Below, one piece after another: positions 45,208 to 58,531 of a stretch of 64,000 nucleotides of DNA; the stretch's first letter is position 1, and every line of letters begins with the position of its first letter. Location of the stretch: NCBI RefSeq assembly GCF_037975245.1, contig NC_092569.1, forward strand, positions 2,457,501 to 2,521,500, written 5' to 3'. Source of the stretch: Apostichopus japonicus (Eukaryota > Echinodermata > Holothuroidea > Aspidochirotida > Stichopodidae). Position numbers and translations under genes: made by a program. Below the pieces are notes generated by a model, which was given only the letters and a program-made list of their open reading frames with translations, was not told where the DNA came from and searched no databases.

Positions 45208-45691
45208 CTAATTAGAGGTGTGCCCGGTGATTTTATAGTTTATGTATTGAGGCCCCCTGTCACAGAAAACAACTGCCTCTTTCTCTTCAGTGAATATTTT
45301 TCTGGAATATTCGTTATCGTCTCTCATCGAAGCCTCATCGACCATTTTGCCATTCGCATTCGCAACTATCCCTTTGCTCTTATCAATCTGCTCTAAAGAT
45401 TTATTTGTATGTTGGAAATGTTTAAGATGATCATTTTCCAAAGTTTCCTTGCTTTTAATCGTTGCCTTCTTGTCAACGGTTTCATAACTATCAGGATTGT
45501 TACACATATCCTGATCAGGCAAAGCATATGTTGGTATTTTGACTTCTCCATCTTCTATACTGTAATATTTAGGGTCACCACTGTACACAATTTCGTCATT
45601 TACATCACCATGGGGATTGACCAGTTGATTCCCTCTGACGTCAGTTCCGTTATTCTCCACTTTATCAGGATGAGCAACTCCTCCTCTCTGT
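45208..45691 (-). CDS. Gene 4 last exon, short tyrosine-rich tail
   Basis: 484 nt, 160 residues. Tyrosine sites VYSGD, KYYSIED, TYALP, SYETV, EYSRKI, QYINYKI. The NPVY of gene 3 is replaced by a shorter VYSGDPKYYS. Ends TGHTSN. Confidence 0.82.
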
Positions 45692-48600
45692 CTGTAAAAT
45701 AAACGCAGAATGAATATTTTTATAGAGTTCTTTCGGATAAATAAAATGTCGAAGTAAATTGTAAAATCACTTATGATTGTCCAACCCTACTTTCGTCATC
45801 AATTCACTGAATAGTTTCCAAAATATTCATTACACTTACATATTTACATTAATGCCTCTGATTTGTAACTATTTCAAATATAGGAGTAAACATTTTTCTT
45901 TCTTTATAAAAAATTAAATTCTTTCATCGCTGCTCAAAATTCAAAACATTTTTATAACTAAGCATAACTAAGCAAAGCCAATTGTGTGTACTGTAATACG
46001 ATTTACCTTCTTGAGCGGTACCAGAGTATACAGCCCACAAACCCAAGGACTAGGAACAGTATAACCACAACTGCGACAATAACTATCCAAAGACTTGTCC
46101 CGCCGTTGTCATTCTCTATGAGTAAAGACAAATTGGTTTGTTTAGGGCAACAAACACAATAGATAAACCGGACGTTCCGCTGAGCCACTAAATTGGTATA
46201 CACGTGCTCAACTTTAACTTTATATTTCGGGTATGAGCATGATATGTCACTTCCATTATAGAAACGTTTACAAGTACAACCTGTTCAAACAAATACAGCT
46301 TCCATTGGCTCACATATAGTGCATTACAGTTTTATGGTAGCTGTAATAAACTGTCAAATACTATTTCCACTGAAAATTTCTTCTGAAGTCTACCTATAGA
46401 AACGTCTCGAAGCTACGGCCCATATCTCGGTGGATTATACAACTGCCATATTTCAGGGTAATTCTTTTCTTTAAATAAATAAATAAAGAGTTATCAATAC
46501 CGAAGATACATATACAGGTAGATAGTGCTTATGTCGTCAGATGTGTATACATTCAGTATGATAGGTATCATTAAAGAAGTTTCCAAACTGACAAACAATG
46601 TACATATATAGGTAGTTTATGTCTTCAGCTTTGCCATACGTTTAGTATGTTTCCTGTGGATTTGACTATGAAATGTATCCTTATAATAATAGTCTCAACC
46701 TCTTAAAAGCACAAGAAATTACTAATATGGCTGCTAAGCTATGACTGATTTATGGAAATATAATTTTTGGTTTGAAACAATATTCTGTTTATAACTACTA
46801 CACGCCGTGTTGCTAATGACGTTTTAAAAATCTGAGAAGTAATCAGTATAAATATGTTTGATATGATTATTTTTGAAGTAATAAAGTCAAGATTCTACTC
46901 TTATTTTCAGTCTCAGCTTGAGACCTATTCTACCATCTTCTTCTCGTTGTTGCTCAACTGTACGCAGCTCCTCTGTGTTCATTGTAGCAAAAAACCAATG
47001 ACTGAATGTTTCTCAAAACTAACCGGAATTATACAAACAAGAAAAAATATATAAATTGATACTACCTGGTGGAAGGTTATACCATCTCTAACCAATAGTA
47101 TTTCAGTCAAGAAAGTAAACTAAACAAATAAAATACACAATTAATGTTTTTCGTTGAAATAATTTTCCCAGAAATATTTATAGTAATCAATGTTGTAATG
47201 TCAGTGAATAAGATCTCGCGAAATACCAAATGGAAACTGTCATGTTTGTCTTTCATTCGATTAACCTGGATGTATTTATCAATTAAAGTTAAGTTACTAC
47301 CGTACCAGTTTCATCTGAATCTGAAGCTTGTGTTAATTCAGTTGGAGAACTTTCCTTAGGTCTTGAAGACTCAGAAATGGTAGCTTAAAGAAAATGAAAT
47401 GGAGAAAGAAAAACTATAGGAATAAATAAAATAAATATTTTTAGTTTAATTTTTTAATTTAAAATAGTTCACTGAAGAATGCATTCATCTGGGTGAGACG
47501 ATGAAGTTGGTCCTTGGACTAATAGCCTAGACCTATAAAAAACACACAAATGGGTTATATGACTGAATTATGGAAAATAAAATATTTGGTTTGAAACAAT
47601 ATTCTATCCTAATGACGTTATATAATCTAAGAAGTGATTAGTACAAATGTGTTTTGGTTTTACCTTTTTCAGTTTTTGTTTCAGTTACAAAAACCTATAT
47701 ATTTTCTATACTAATTCTCAGTTTCAGCTTGAGACATATTTTCCTATCTTATTCTTGTCGTTGCTCAACCGTACGCCGGTCCTCTCTGTTCATTGAAGAA
47801 CTTAAGCCGATGAGTGAATGTTTCTCAGAAGTAACCGGAACTATACACACAATAAACAAATATATATAAATAGATATTACCTGGTGAAGGTAATACCATC
47901 TCTAACCTGTAGTGTCTCAGTTTAGAAAGTAAATCAAAAAAAATAAAATACACAAATATTATGATGTTTTTGTGGAAATAATCTCACCAGAAATATTTAA
48001 AGTATATCGATTTTTCATTGATTACCTTTAGATAAGCATTGAAATTGTTTTCCTCCTTTCGTGAGTTTTGTCAGGGATTGTTCGATTTTAATGTCAGTAA
48101 ATAAGATCTTGAGAAATAACAAATGGATACTGTAATATTTGTCTTTCATTCGATTTACCTGGATGTATTTATCGTTTTAAAGTTAATTTACTACCGTACC
48201 AGGTTTATCTGAAGTTTGAGTTTGCGTTATTTTCGATGAACGTGGAACCTCTATGATTTCAGTTGGAGAAATTTTCTTAGGTCTGGAAGTCTCAGTAGAC
48301 ATACCTTAAATGGTATGAAAAGGAGAAAAAACTTATGTTAGCGATAAATGAAATAAATGTTTGTAATTTATCATGATAAATAGTTAACTGGAAGACATGA
48401 GTATATGTAATGACCTATCACTTAAAATTACATTACAGATGTATAAGAATTTCAAAGTGAATAAGCATCGGAATATGATTCAGCTTTCTGAGTATTGGGT
48501 ATAGTCATGAAGCTTAAATTAGCAAAGGTGTTGTTCTTGATTTTCTGGAAATTGTAATATTTGATCCGATATAACTACGTCGATGACTTTTTTGTATGAA

Positions 48601-51600
48601 TTCAAATGAAGCAAGCATTACAAGTGAATGTAATTAATTGAGGAATAAAGATAAGGAATTTAATGGAAACTGATAGAATTTTTACACCGATGAGGTAGAT
48701 TAATAATAACCAAAACTTTTTAAAATTATTTAATCGAGAATACAAAATTGAAGTGTTACAAGTAAAACTTCAGCGTTGTTGGATCAATATATTCTAAAGG
48801 TTTTGAACAGTTGAAAGCGTCTCTAAAACAGAAGCAAACTAAGATTTAATGTGATTGGGGAATATGTCCAACAAGGAATAATTCCGATTATGACAACAGT
48901 TGTTTCACGAGAGGTTTCATATAGAACGAACGAGAAAGGGAAAGATGGGTTTGAGGACGAGGGAGGCAGAGCATGTCATAAACGTCTTTGAAATCAACAG
49001 ATTTGTATTACAAATCCTCGCGTAGTGTAATCTTTCCAATCCTATTAGATTAATGATTATACATAAAACGGAATACGTTTTGATGTTATTCATTTTTGTG
49101 CATGATCAGTTTTTCAGAATTGTTCAATTGAATTACTTTTCAGGCTATAAATGACTTGGAAACAGTCTTTTCAAATTAATAATGAATACAATACTTACCA
49201 CTGGGAGGCATGGGAACTGTTGGAATATCTGCACAAAGGAAAAGATGAAGAAGAAAGACGTATTGGTCTCGGAGGGATCCTAAGATTCTCAGTTTTACTT
49301 ACGTTTGTTCCATATAGGTCTGCTTACTGACTGTTACCAGTATCAACAATTTTGAGAGGGATTAGAGATATAAGTATAAAAAAGGCTTATAAAAATCTGT
49401 GACACCTGGGCACGTGAGTGTTCAAGTACACGCCCATTTTCGCAAAGATTTCTTTTCTTATATATCAGTATATATAAAACAGAAATGATGAATTCCCAGT
49501 ACAAAGCGATGTCCGTTATTACGTCTAAGTTAACAGCGTATGTACACGTTTCTTTCAAACTACCATCATGTTACATTCTGTGTTAGACATGAAAAACCCA
49601 CCGGAATAATCTAGTGTTCAATACCTCCACACAATGTACAGCTTACTACATGCAAATAACATAAATACTATTGATACTGAGATTCGTAAAAATAAATGTA
49701 TTATTTAATGAGTTACTTTAATACTCAGTTACTGTAAAGGTGAATATTAGTGTCCTTAATGTTTGCAACATAGTTCCTCTTCTGTATTGTACTAAAAACT
49801 ATATGTAAACTTACCAGTATCGAGACCTTCTATACAAAAGATTGTATCTTCAGGATAAGTATTAGAAATCTTCAAAATAATCTGTCAAAATTAAAATTGA
49901 TGAGAGAAATATATATTATAAGAGAAAACCAGAGATATAAGATATGACTCATAAGTGACAAATAGGAGTCAAGTTTTAGAAAATATATTGGAATTTTCGG
50001 TCCCTCTGGGACCTTCGTGTGATACACTGTTCCATTTGTTAATACATTTGAACAACACTTTTCGTTTCCTTGTGGGATTGACCAGTGACCTTGTAATGGC
50101 GACAACACCTCGTCTTCAAAGCATTCTCTCTTGCCAGCAATTGTTCATAGCATGAATGGAAACATTCCCGATGGAGAAGAAAAAACAGACAAAATTAACA
50201 ACTTAAATCTCAAAACCTACTTAAAACTCAAAACAAGCATTGGCCTGTCCGATCAATAAGTTTGTCACATAGTATACAACACCCAAATAGCAGACATCAA
50301 TGTTTACGACTGCTGATGTTAAACAGATTTTAATTCTTCACGAATAACAAATAAAAATCAATTGGTGGTGAAATGTCATCATAGCTGTATAATTAAAAAT
50401 TATTTATCACAATAAGTTTTTCATCATCGATTTATCTGTATCATCTATTCCAAGATTAACGCACTTCCGTATTATGTGTGATTAAAACATTTAGCTGTTC
50501 ACAGACGCTGCCTTAAATCATCTAATTCAGTGTAGGCCTATAGGTCTATTACTATAATACTAGTTTCTGGAACATCTGTACAGTAGTTAAATTAGTAAAA
50601 AGGCCAGGTGTGAAGTCTATAATCCATGTAATTTATATACATACTGGTGCAATGCTATTTTCTGGTAATAATTGTATTCTTATTGGAGGTGCATGTGTCA
50701 CTCCTGCATTAGAGTTGTACATCGCCTGTCCACCACTAATGGTTGAGGTACTTCGGTTGAGCGTCTTACACTCATCATTTGAATCTCTTTGCCATGAAAA
50801 TGCAGTGTTACCCATACGCGTGTCGCTGGGGCTGTAAAAATAGTTCAGATTAATAAATCCAGTAACATCTTCCGGGAGACAGGGGAAAAGTAGCTCAAAT
50901 GTCTTCCTCTCATTAGATTGCCATCTGGCACATAGGAAGCATCCACTGATATCTGTTGAAACGAAAAGTATCAAATAACATTGTACTTGGTCAAGCGATA
51001 GTCTTCGTAGTGAAATATATAGCACTAAAGCCCCTCATGATACACTTTACTTTCCCTCTCCCATCTCTCTCCCTCCACCTATCGCTCCACGTCTCGCTCC
51101 ACCTCTCATACTCCCTCTCCCTCTCCCACTCTTTAAACGTAAAACTGGTTACAATTTATTTGTGAGGTTTACCAGCACCAATGAACATTCACCACTCAAC
51201 CTTTCCTCCCCTCTCCACCGCCTCAACACGCCAACCACTACCCCGAGTCCCCGACCTTCTAATAAAATCGAGGATAAAGTAAGTGGTGCACCCCCCCATT
51301 CTCTCTCCACTGCCTCCCCTCCCAAACTCCTCTCTTTCCCTTCCATGAAACATTGAAATGTTTGCTTCCAAACAAGAATGAATGACTGTTAAGTTAAAAA
51401 AGGAAACAATTAATGTCCGTATAATGCTGATGCGAAACATTGCAACATATGTAGAGCGAACGATCATCGTAATATAGCAACATTCCCCACCCCTCACCCT
51501 TCTAATCAAAACGAGTATTCAGTAAACGATAAAACAAAACATATTAGCAAGCATTTTGACTGACGTAGGAAATGCGAAAACTATTTAAAGGAGTATTCCG

Positions 51601-53644
51601 GTGGCGGGCGATGCGACCATTGAATGGAAAAGACAAATAATCCAAACTGCTAGTTAGAAATCTTATCTCATTATCTAGTTCCTAACTCGATATATGGTTG
51701 ATTGAATGTAACATATTGTGACTGGCTAATTGTTGAACTACGCAAGGAAGCTAGATCACGATGTCATCCGGTAAATGCATTTAAGGATCATCTTTAGACT
51801 TATTATTTTCCCTATTTTAATTCTATTTTTTTCTATTTGTACTGTTGCTGTAAAGCGCTTCGAGCCTTTGGGAAGGGCGCTATAAAAATATGTTTATGTA
51901 TGTATCTGACAAATGCTCTTCAAAAGCTCCTATTACTCTAATTACTTATAATGTTAATAATGATTTATGAATTGAAACATGATACATTTGGAATGCTTGT
52001 TTAGCTCTGTACTGAGAATTTCATCAAACTGAATCTTTTTCCCCCCTCTGTGGATAAATGATTGACATATTATAGAGAAAAACAAATGTTTTACAGTTGA
52101 ACTGTCCTGATGATATCATCCATACAGCTGTTGTTAGATTCATTCACAAAATATCACAAAAATGAAAAAAAAAATCCATATCTTTACGACAAACACTTGT
52201 TAAGCGGATAGGCTTTTCGCCTATGAATCAGCAACAATTTTGCGATATTATCAACTTCAGACACCAGAATATTATTGTAACTTACCCATACTGACGAAGG
52301 AATAAAATTCCCAGTCCCCGTCGTATTTATCTCTTGCTATGTTCTTTAAGCCAAAGTCGTTACAACCAGATCCACACGATATCGATGCTGGAGAGAAAAA
52401 AATGTTATACAATGACCAGAGGCATCGCCAGGGGAATTGGGGACAACACCCCCCACCCCCACACACCCCACACACACACCATCGTCTAGTCAGTTGAGGT
52501 AAAGCAAAACTAAACCATTCTCTCCTAAGTCCTTTATTTGGGTAATATCAAAATTCATAAACTTCCGTTTTGCTGTATTTTAAACTCGCTACGAGATAAC
52601 AAGGAATATCTGAAAACGCTTACGTGTTTTCACCACTGGACGCCCCCTAGTAACCCCCTGCGCCCCAACTAAGCCCTGAGATATATTCCCAAGAAATGTA
52701 AGTGTAATTCTTTCTGACTTGTATTTGTGCGTTCCAAAATCGCTACAAAGGCGAACAAGAACTACATAAAATTGCTTGCAGATTCTGAGGGCCTGCACTT
52801 CCAGCCTATATAACAGAGTACAGTTGTAATTATAAAGCAAGATGCCGCCTTTGGTACTTTTCTATATGCTTTTATCTAGTCACTGCAAGTCGGTCTCTTA
52901 AAAAATGATTCAATTACAAGCCTAGTTAAGTTACAATTAAAGCTTTGTCACAATTCTGAATTCCATGTATAAATTAAAATATTCATAAATTAAAAATTTC
53001 GTTCACCAATAAAGCGTGGGATGGTAGGAGTAAGGCGTTTCTCCTATCCCTCTCAATTTACCCGTGATGTGCACTTTATACATCTGCTCTTTTGCCATTC
53101 CAAAAGTTTATCCCAAAATGTTTGCTTGGATACATTTGCAACCCCCCCCCCCGCCTCCCCGGTCCACCGTCTTCACACAACACCGCCACTTTGGAATTTT
53201 ACCAATTCGAGACTTATGGCAATCAAATTTCGTCTCCCACGCACACACCCACACACGCATGTTGAAGTAATAAATGGTCAGGTGTAGAAATGGTTAAATG
53301 AACTGAATTATTATTAATTTAGAATTCATGTATCTTAACTTTACTAATAGTGTCTTAATCTGTTTTAAAATATACTTTCACATTAAAGTTTCATTTCCAA
53401 AGAAGTCATGCAAAATTTATTTCAAATTTGCAAGTCTTCCTTACATTACTCCAGAGAATCTGTGTTAATTGTTTAACTCTGTTGTAAATACAAATATTTT
53501 AACAAGTAAGTTTCAATAAGAAAATTTCATAATAGTTGTCAACGTATTTACAGGAATGATATACTCACCGATACATGATCCGAGAAGTAAAACGTATACA
53601 CCAGATATCCTGAAGAGATCATAGTTAGTTGTTTGAGGCTTCAT
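45208..53644 (-). CDS. Gene 4: type I receptor, subtype II ectodomain, short tail
   Basis: Model of nine exons: 53569-53644, 52286-52387, 50645-50952, 49815-49881, 49199-49228, 48200-48304, 47306-47383, 46007-46115, 45208-45691. The sum is 1359 nt, 452 residues, in frame. Two further stalk exons (47745-47840 and 46934-47028) are dead and left out; because all stalk exons are phase 1 to 1 their loss keeps the frame. Signal peptide MKPQTTNYDLFRISGVYVLL; seven-Cys ectodomain nearly identical to gene 3; short stalk; helix about residues 262-288; 160-residue tail nearly identical to gene 5. It probably still makes a receptor with a shortened stalk. Confidence 0.78.
46007..46115 (-). CDS. Gene 4 transmembrane exon
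   Basis: 109 nt, one codon longer than its paralogs (GCILWYRSR in place of GLLWYRSR). Hydrophobic core IVIVAVVVILFLVLGFVG. Confidence 0.85.
46934..47028 (-). pseudogene. Dead B-type stalk exon of gene 4
   Basis: The acceptor AG of gene 3 is AA here (gtataATTCCGG), and one base is missing, which brings a TGA after IGFLLQ. Donor GTAGAA remains. Probably skipped. Confidence 0.75.
47306..49228 (-). CDS. Gene 4 usable stalk exons
   Basis: Three phase-1 exons: 49199-49228 (IPTVPMPPS), 48200-48304 (MSTETSRPKKISPTE...) and 47306-47383 (TISESSRPKESSPTE...). Donors of the two A-type exons are GTACGG, a weaker form shared with one gene 3 exon. Confidence 0.72.
47745..47840 (-). pseudogene. Second dead B-type stalk exon of gene 4
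   Basis: It begins PVTSEKHSLIGLS but has an inserted in-frame TAA near its end, and the donor GT has become GG (GATAGGAAAATATG against GATAGTAAAATATG in gene 5). Acceptor tgtgtatag is intact. Confidence 0.78.
49996..50016 (-). repeat. Penelope-like hairpin motif in gene 4 intron
   Basis: On the minus strand GGTCCC AGA GGGACC is followed by GAAAA, like the stem-then-GAAA shape of the motifs at 4635 and 29059. Confidence 0.35.
50645..50952 (-). CDS. Gene 4 exon 3, main ectodomain exon
   Basis: 308 nt, phase 1 to 0, nearly identical to gene 3 exon 3 (visible replacements include S/R and K/N in TSMGKT against TRMGNT, and SN/SI near the end). Confidence 0.85.
51843..51900 (+). repeat. LINE-type 3' end fragment, second copy
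   Basis: Copy of the fragment at 40553-40612, carried along by the duplication of the 5' half of the gene. Confidence 0.6.
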
Positions 53645-55034
53645 GATGTTTTATCGTGACAGACAGAGGCTTTCAATCCGAACAAATTAAAAGTTACAAC
53701 ACTGATTGCGATCTCCAACAGGAAACAAAATGTACCGGTACCAGAGAAATCTCAATACTTAATGCATAGAGACTCATAACGGTCCTATATTGTATAACAC
53801 TAGATGCCGTAACAAATGACATCAGTGTAAAATACAATAGGGGAACTGAATTTACGTTCATTTCCTCTTCACGTTGTATTATATATATTAGACTTAAATA
53901 CGGGTCAATCCATTTCTGACACTATTGTTGTCATACATATAGCTATTATGATATATCGTAATAGATGGTAGGGTAAATTACCAAAGGATTTCCTACACCC
54001 CCATATGAAAGAGGAAACGAACTGTTTAAGAGCGTGGAATACTTGTATTGGTAATTGCTATATATGTAAGAAGTGTACACAGTTTGAAATCCGTATTATT
54101 TATTTGGAATTAAGGAAACGAACCTCAATAACGTGTTTATAGCGTTTACGATGCTTAGGTGACCACAATACTTTCACAGCTTAATGTGTAATTCAATGGG
54201 ACATTATTATAGAGTATGTTATACATTGAAACTGAGTGGTCGGAGGACCATGAGCTGTCCTCGGTCTAACGACTGTCGCGGCCGATTTGGTCGATTATGT
54301 ACCAACAGGTGCCCGAGCATTCCGTTAGGTTTTACTCAGTGTTCATTTCCTGTTAAAATCCTCGAATCTGATTGGCTACTCGGTAAACTCACCGGCGTAT
54401 GGATAAGTTGCAAAAAAAGAGTATAGCTTAATTCCGAACACAGCTATCTGATTAAGCCAATTCAAAGCAAACGAATCAGATCAAGTATATGTAGATCAAG
54501 TATAGTATGACAACAAACCCCTCGGTGTAAACATACCATAGCAACAATGATGCCTCAAATATCTGAGAAAGCAACTTTCAGTCTGAAGTTGCCCATGCTA
54601 AACATAGAGTGCGAGCAACAACTATAACCTCATTTATAGCAATGCTGCCATTAATACTATATTATAGCGTGAAACGGCTATCAAGACAAAACAGTATCAA
54701 AAGTTCTTGGAGACTTCAAATCCGTAGTAATCCGTAGTATAGGTCAATGACCGTTATGTCCATTCACTGTATTGCTCTACGTCTTGACATGAACGCAACA
54801 GTTCGTGTTGCTATGTCAACTCTGGACGCATGCGCAGTATGCCATTGCGTCAGATCGTTATGCTGCACATTGTTTTGAGACTTTTAATTAACTATAATAA
54901 AAGCAAAGAACAAGTATACCCTTTCGATACAACTTGGTTGTTGGTTTTCTTTTAAATGTGTTTATTGAATTGTAACATTCTGGGATGAAAATTATTTTTG
55001 ATTTAGTGCTTTGTATGAATGGACAGGATTAATT

Positions 55035-55336
55035 CCTTTCCTTTTTTTCATTTTTGTCATTACATATATGATAATTCTTTCAATTGTGTAATGTTATCAT
55101 ATGTAATGTAAGTACAGTTACATGGTTTATTTGTGTGTGCAACTTTTGTTTTATTGCATGCATTGTTCATTTTTTTCCCCTTTCTTATTGTCTTTGTACG
55201 GGGGATCTGCCTCGTAAGAGCCTCGGCTTTCTCAGACCTCCTCCACTTGCCACATGCATTTTCTTCTATTATTGTGTTATATATTTTGAATGTGGAAACA
55301 AATAAATGAAATGAAATGAAATGAAAATGAAATGAA
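55035..55336 (+). mobile_element. LINE 3' end with (AAATG)n tail
   Basis: About 300 bp absent from the paralogous site near 5740 (GGACAGGGTTAATTAACGG). It ends in AATAAATGAAATGAAATG repeats and contains GGGGGATCTGCCTCGTAAGA, typical of truncated LINE tails. TTAA-like flanks on both sides. Confidence 0.65.
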
Positions 55337-55514
55337 TTAACGGTATACCGTACGTTTATGGCAGGATAATGTACTCACGGGTATAAAACCATATCGTTAG
55401 ATTAATTATCTATGCTTGCCAAGCAACGCTTAAGTATTAGTGGTATAGCTTGCGACTACAAACAAAAGTTCTCTTAAGGACCAGTTGGAATTTTATTTTC
55501 GGTTTTGTGAGCAG

Positions 55515-56061
55515 CAGGGCCGGATTTAGGAATGGGCAACGTGGGCAGTTGCCCATGGGCCTCCACAACAAGGGGCCTCCACATATTTCATTAAATAAAG
55601 CAGAAAAATGTAGGCTGACACGACAAATTGATCCAAGATTTTGCAAGGGTCAAGTATCGTAAAGTGTCTGGTCTGTAAATATATGTACTGTACTATATCC
55701 ATGTTATGATCATGATTGCTCATTTGTACTGAGAGATGTGGTAGCAACCTGTTAATTTGAATACGGTAGGGGTGGTAGCAACCTGTTCATTTAACTGGGA
55801 GAGGTGGTAGCAACCTGTTTACTTGTACTGAAAGTTGGGCAGGCAAAAAGGCTTACAAACCGTACTGAAAATGCTTGAACATATATTTACTTCAAGAATC
55901 ACAAAATACTGCACCATTTTGCATCTAAGCACCCTTAATTATTCACAAAAAAAATCCCCCACTTGGACCCCTCCCCCAGGACGGCGATCACTGGGGTGCT
56001 GTAAGCGGGCTCCACTACTGAAGGTTGCCCACGGGCCTCCACATGTCTAAATACGGCCTTG
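55515..56061. mobile_element. Non-autonomous hAT-like element, copy 2
   Basis: Ends CAGGGCCGGATTTAG and CTAAATACGGCCTTG, flanks GTGAGCAG and GTGAGCAA. It is the paralogous copy of 5922-6469, moved by duplication and not by transposition, since flanks also match. Confidence 0.82.
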
Positions 56062-57926
56062 GTGAGCAAGACGAATTGTATTTAGCTACAGATAATATTT
56101 TCCTTGTTGTTCTAAGGTTCTGCCTGTACCTATACTTTATGCTTTTCATTTCAAAGTATTAACGATGAAAGGGGAAAGAGAACATAAAGAGAAACAAGGA
56201 AAATGAAAGACCTAAAGACTAAAACTCATTTCATTGGTTGTTTTATTTTATAGCACATGATGCATGCATAATATAATATTTTCCACCTTGTTTATTTAAA
56301 CCTTTTGTAGCCCGTTTGAAATAGAGAGGAAACGATGCATGACGCACTGCTAATTCAGATTAAAAATTTTCGTCATCGCTTATTTTGTTTTTGTAAATAG
56401 TTTCTTTTGTAATAGTTTAACAAATGCTATGACGGCCTAAAACACAGTGCCCGAAGAAAATTAATTTACTCGAAAAATTCAATTACCAATGAAGTATCAC
56501 GCTTTGGAAGCTGTACATGTTCACACAGACCTGTTCATTATACTTATATACTTTGGTTTGACCAATAACAACTATGACAGACCTGTGTACATTTTTGGGG
56601 ATAGGAGGGGTTGGGTGCGTTTACCGTTTTTATTATTCACCGTCCCTAGGGGAGGGGTCCATTTTTTTTTATAATTAAGAGTGCTGAGATGTTAAACGGT
56701 GATACGTGCTCTGCAATCACATCAATTTGACAAGGGTTGTCCTTTGAAGGTTGGAAAATGTGGGGATGTGCGCCACCCTCTGCCACCTTCCCCTTCATCC
56801 CATTCCTGCATACGGGTTAACATGAGTTAGATATTGTCCATGAAACATGGCATTGCAAAGTTGTACAAAGACCAGATATGTGTCATAAACCAATACTTCT
56901 TTACAATACTCTATAGATTGCAACAACAACAAAAAGAACGTTATGAAAACTTTATACATATATACAATTCTCGTTTAAAAATGAGTTCTACTAAGTTATA
57001 TTCAAATGTGAAAGTCCTTACACTGACCAGCTTGGTTGTGTAAATTCAAAAGTTTTGAGCTTTAAGACCTTGATTAACATAGCCCGTCTACCATGAAGCA
57101 ATCACACCTTGCCCCCCAAAAAAGAAACGCATAATCGAAATTAAATACATATTTGAAATCGAGAAGAAATAGAAATTATAGAATATTTATGATCAGTTTT
57201 AAATGTTTTTGATTTTTATCCACACTTCTACCCTACTGTATTCACAATTGTTTTCTAGTATTGTGTTTTAGAAGACACAAATTGTCTAATAGAATAATTA
57301 TCAGTTTAGAATGTGATTCATTTCATCCATTCCTTTACAATCCTGTTGAATTATATGATAACCTCATTTAACTGAATCAAGAAACAAAGAAGATTAGACA
57401 GATGTAGTAAAAACATAAAGAGAGGATAATCTCATTTATATAATATAGAAAGCATCCAATGCTTCGAAAAATAAAGATGCAAGTCTTCGAATATGTTTTC
57501 TTTCTTCATCTATAAAGATAAAGAGAAAGTAATGGTTAGTATAATAAACGAAAAGGCTTGATTATCTCCCATAGTGTTCATTCATATAATGGAACGTAGA
57601 AATGACGGCCATATTTATTTACTTTGTGTTCAACATAATCCTTAAGATGCTAGTCTATAGCAAATTGTGGAAACAATCTCTAAATTTATAGCAAATTAAA
57701 TGCAACAAACAATTTTGAAGAGGCAAGGACCCTTATTTTTGCTTTTTCGGCTGAACTTTAATTAACTTTTTACACAGGTCCTCTAGTACCGTGGTTCCCA
57801 CTTATCAAGGAAGGCACCTCACGGTGAGCTAGAGACTTTCGTTTTTCACTTATCAGTTTGCACAATTAAAATAAAAATAAAAATAAAAATATGAGGACAA
57901 TCGTTACAAATTGAGGAGTGCACAAT

Positions 57927-57932
57927 TTTATT
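57927..57932 (-). terminator. Poly(A) signal of gene 5
   Basis: AATAAA on the minus strand about 120 nt past the stop. Confidence 0.55.
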
Positions 57933-58047
57933 TATGTTGTTTATTTTATGGAATACCTCTACGACTCCTATACATAACACTCGTCTAAGGAAATCCTGGG
58001 ATCCTTCTAGACCTGCCCCTTGGTTTCCCAATACCAAGTTGAGCATT

Positions 58048-58531
58048 CTAACTAGAGGTATGCCCGGTAATTTTATAGTTTATATATTGAGGCTTTCTGT
58101 CACAGAATACAACTGCCTCTTTGTCTTCAGTGAATATTTTTCTAGAATATTCGTTATCTTCTCTCATCGAAGCCTCATCGACCATTTTGCCATTCGCATT
58201 CTCAACTATCCCTTTGTTCTTATCAATCTGTTCAAAAGATTTATTTGTATGTTGGAAATTTTTAAGATGATCATTTTCCAAAGTTTCCTTGCTTTTAGTC
58301 TTTGCCTTTTTGTCAACGGTTTCATAACTATCAGAATTGTTAAACATTTCCTGATCAGGCAAAGCATATGTTGGTATTTTGGCTTCTCCATCTTCTATAC
58401 TGTAATATTTAGGGTCATCACTGTACACAATTTCGTCATTTACATCACCATGGGGATTGACCAGTTGATTCCCTCTGACGTCAGTTCCGTTATTCTCCAC
58501 TTTATCAGGATGAGCAACTCCTCCTCTCTGT
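58048..58531 (-). CDS. Gene 5 last exon, short tyrosine-rich tail
   Basis: 484 nt, 160 residues, ends TGHTSS. Sites VYSDD, KYYSIED, TYALP, SYETV, EYSRKI, QYINYKI. Close to gene 4, with scattered replacements such as CDRKPQ for CDRGPQ. Confidence 0.82.

Larger units (their letters stand above)
53645..58047. other. Spacer between genes 4 and 5
   Basis: No gene. It aligns with spacer 1/2. It holds the GC-rich block (54236-54300), a LINE 3' end (55035-55336), hAT copy 2 (55515-56061) and the 3' flank of gene 5. Confidence 0.7.

Noticed and set aside
55437-56050. Frames in the hAT-like element
   Set aside because: They overlap on both strands inside a non-autonomous element and show no transposase features.
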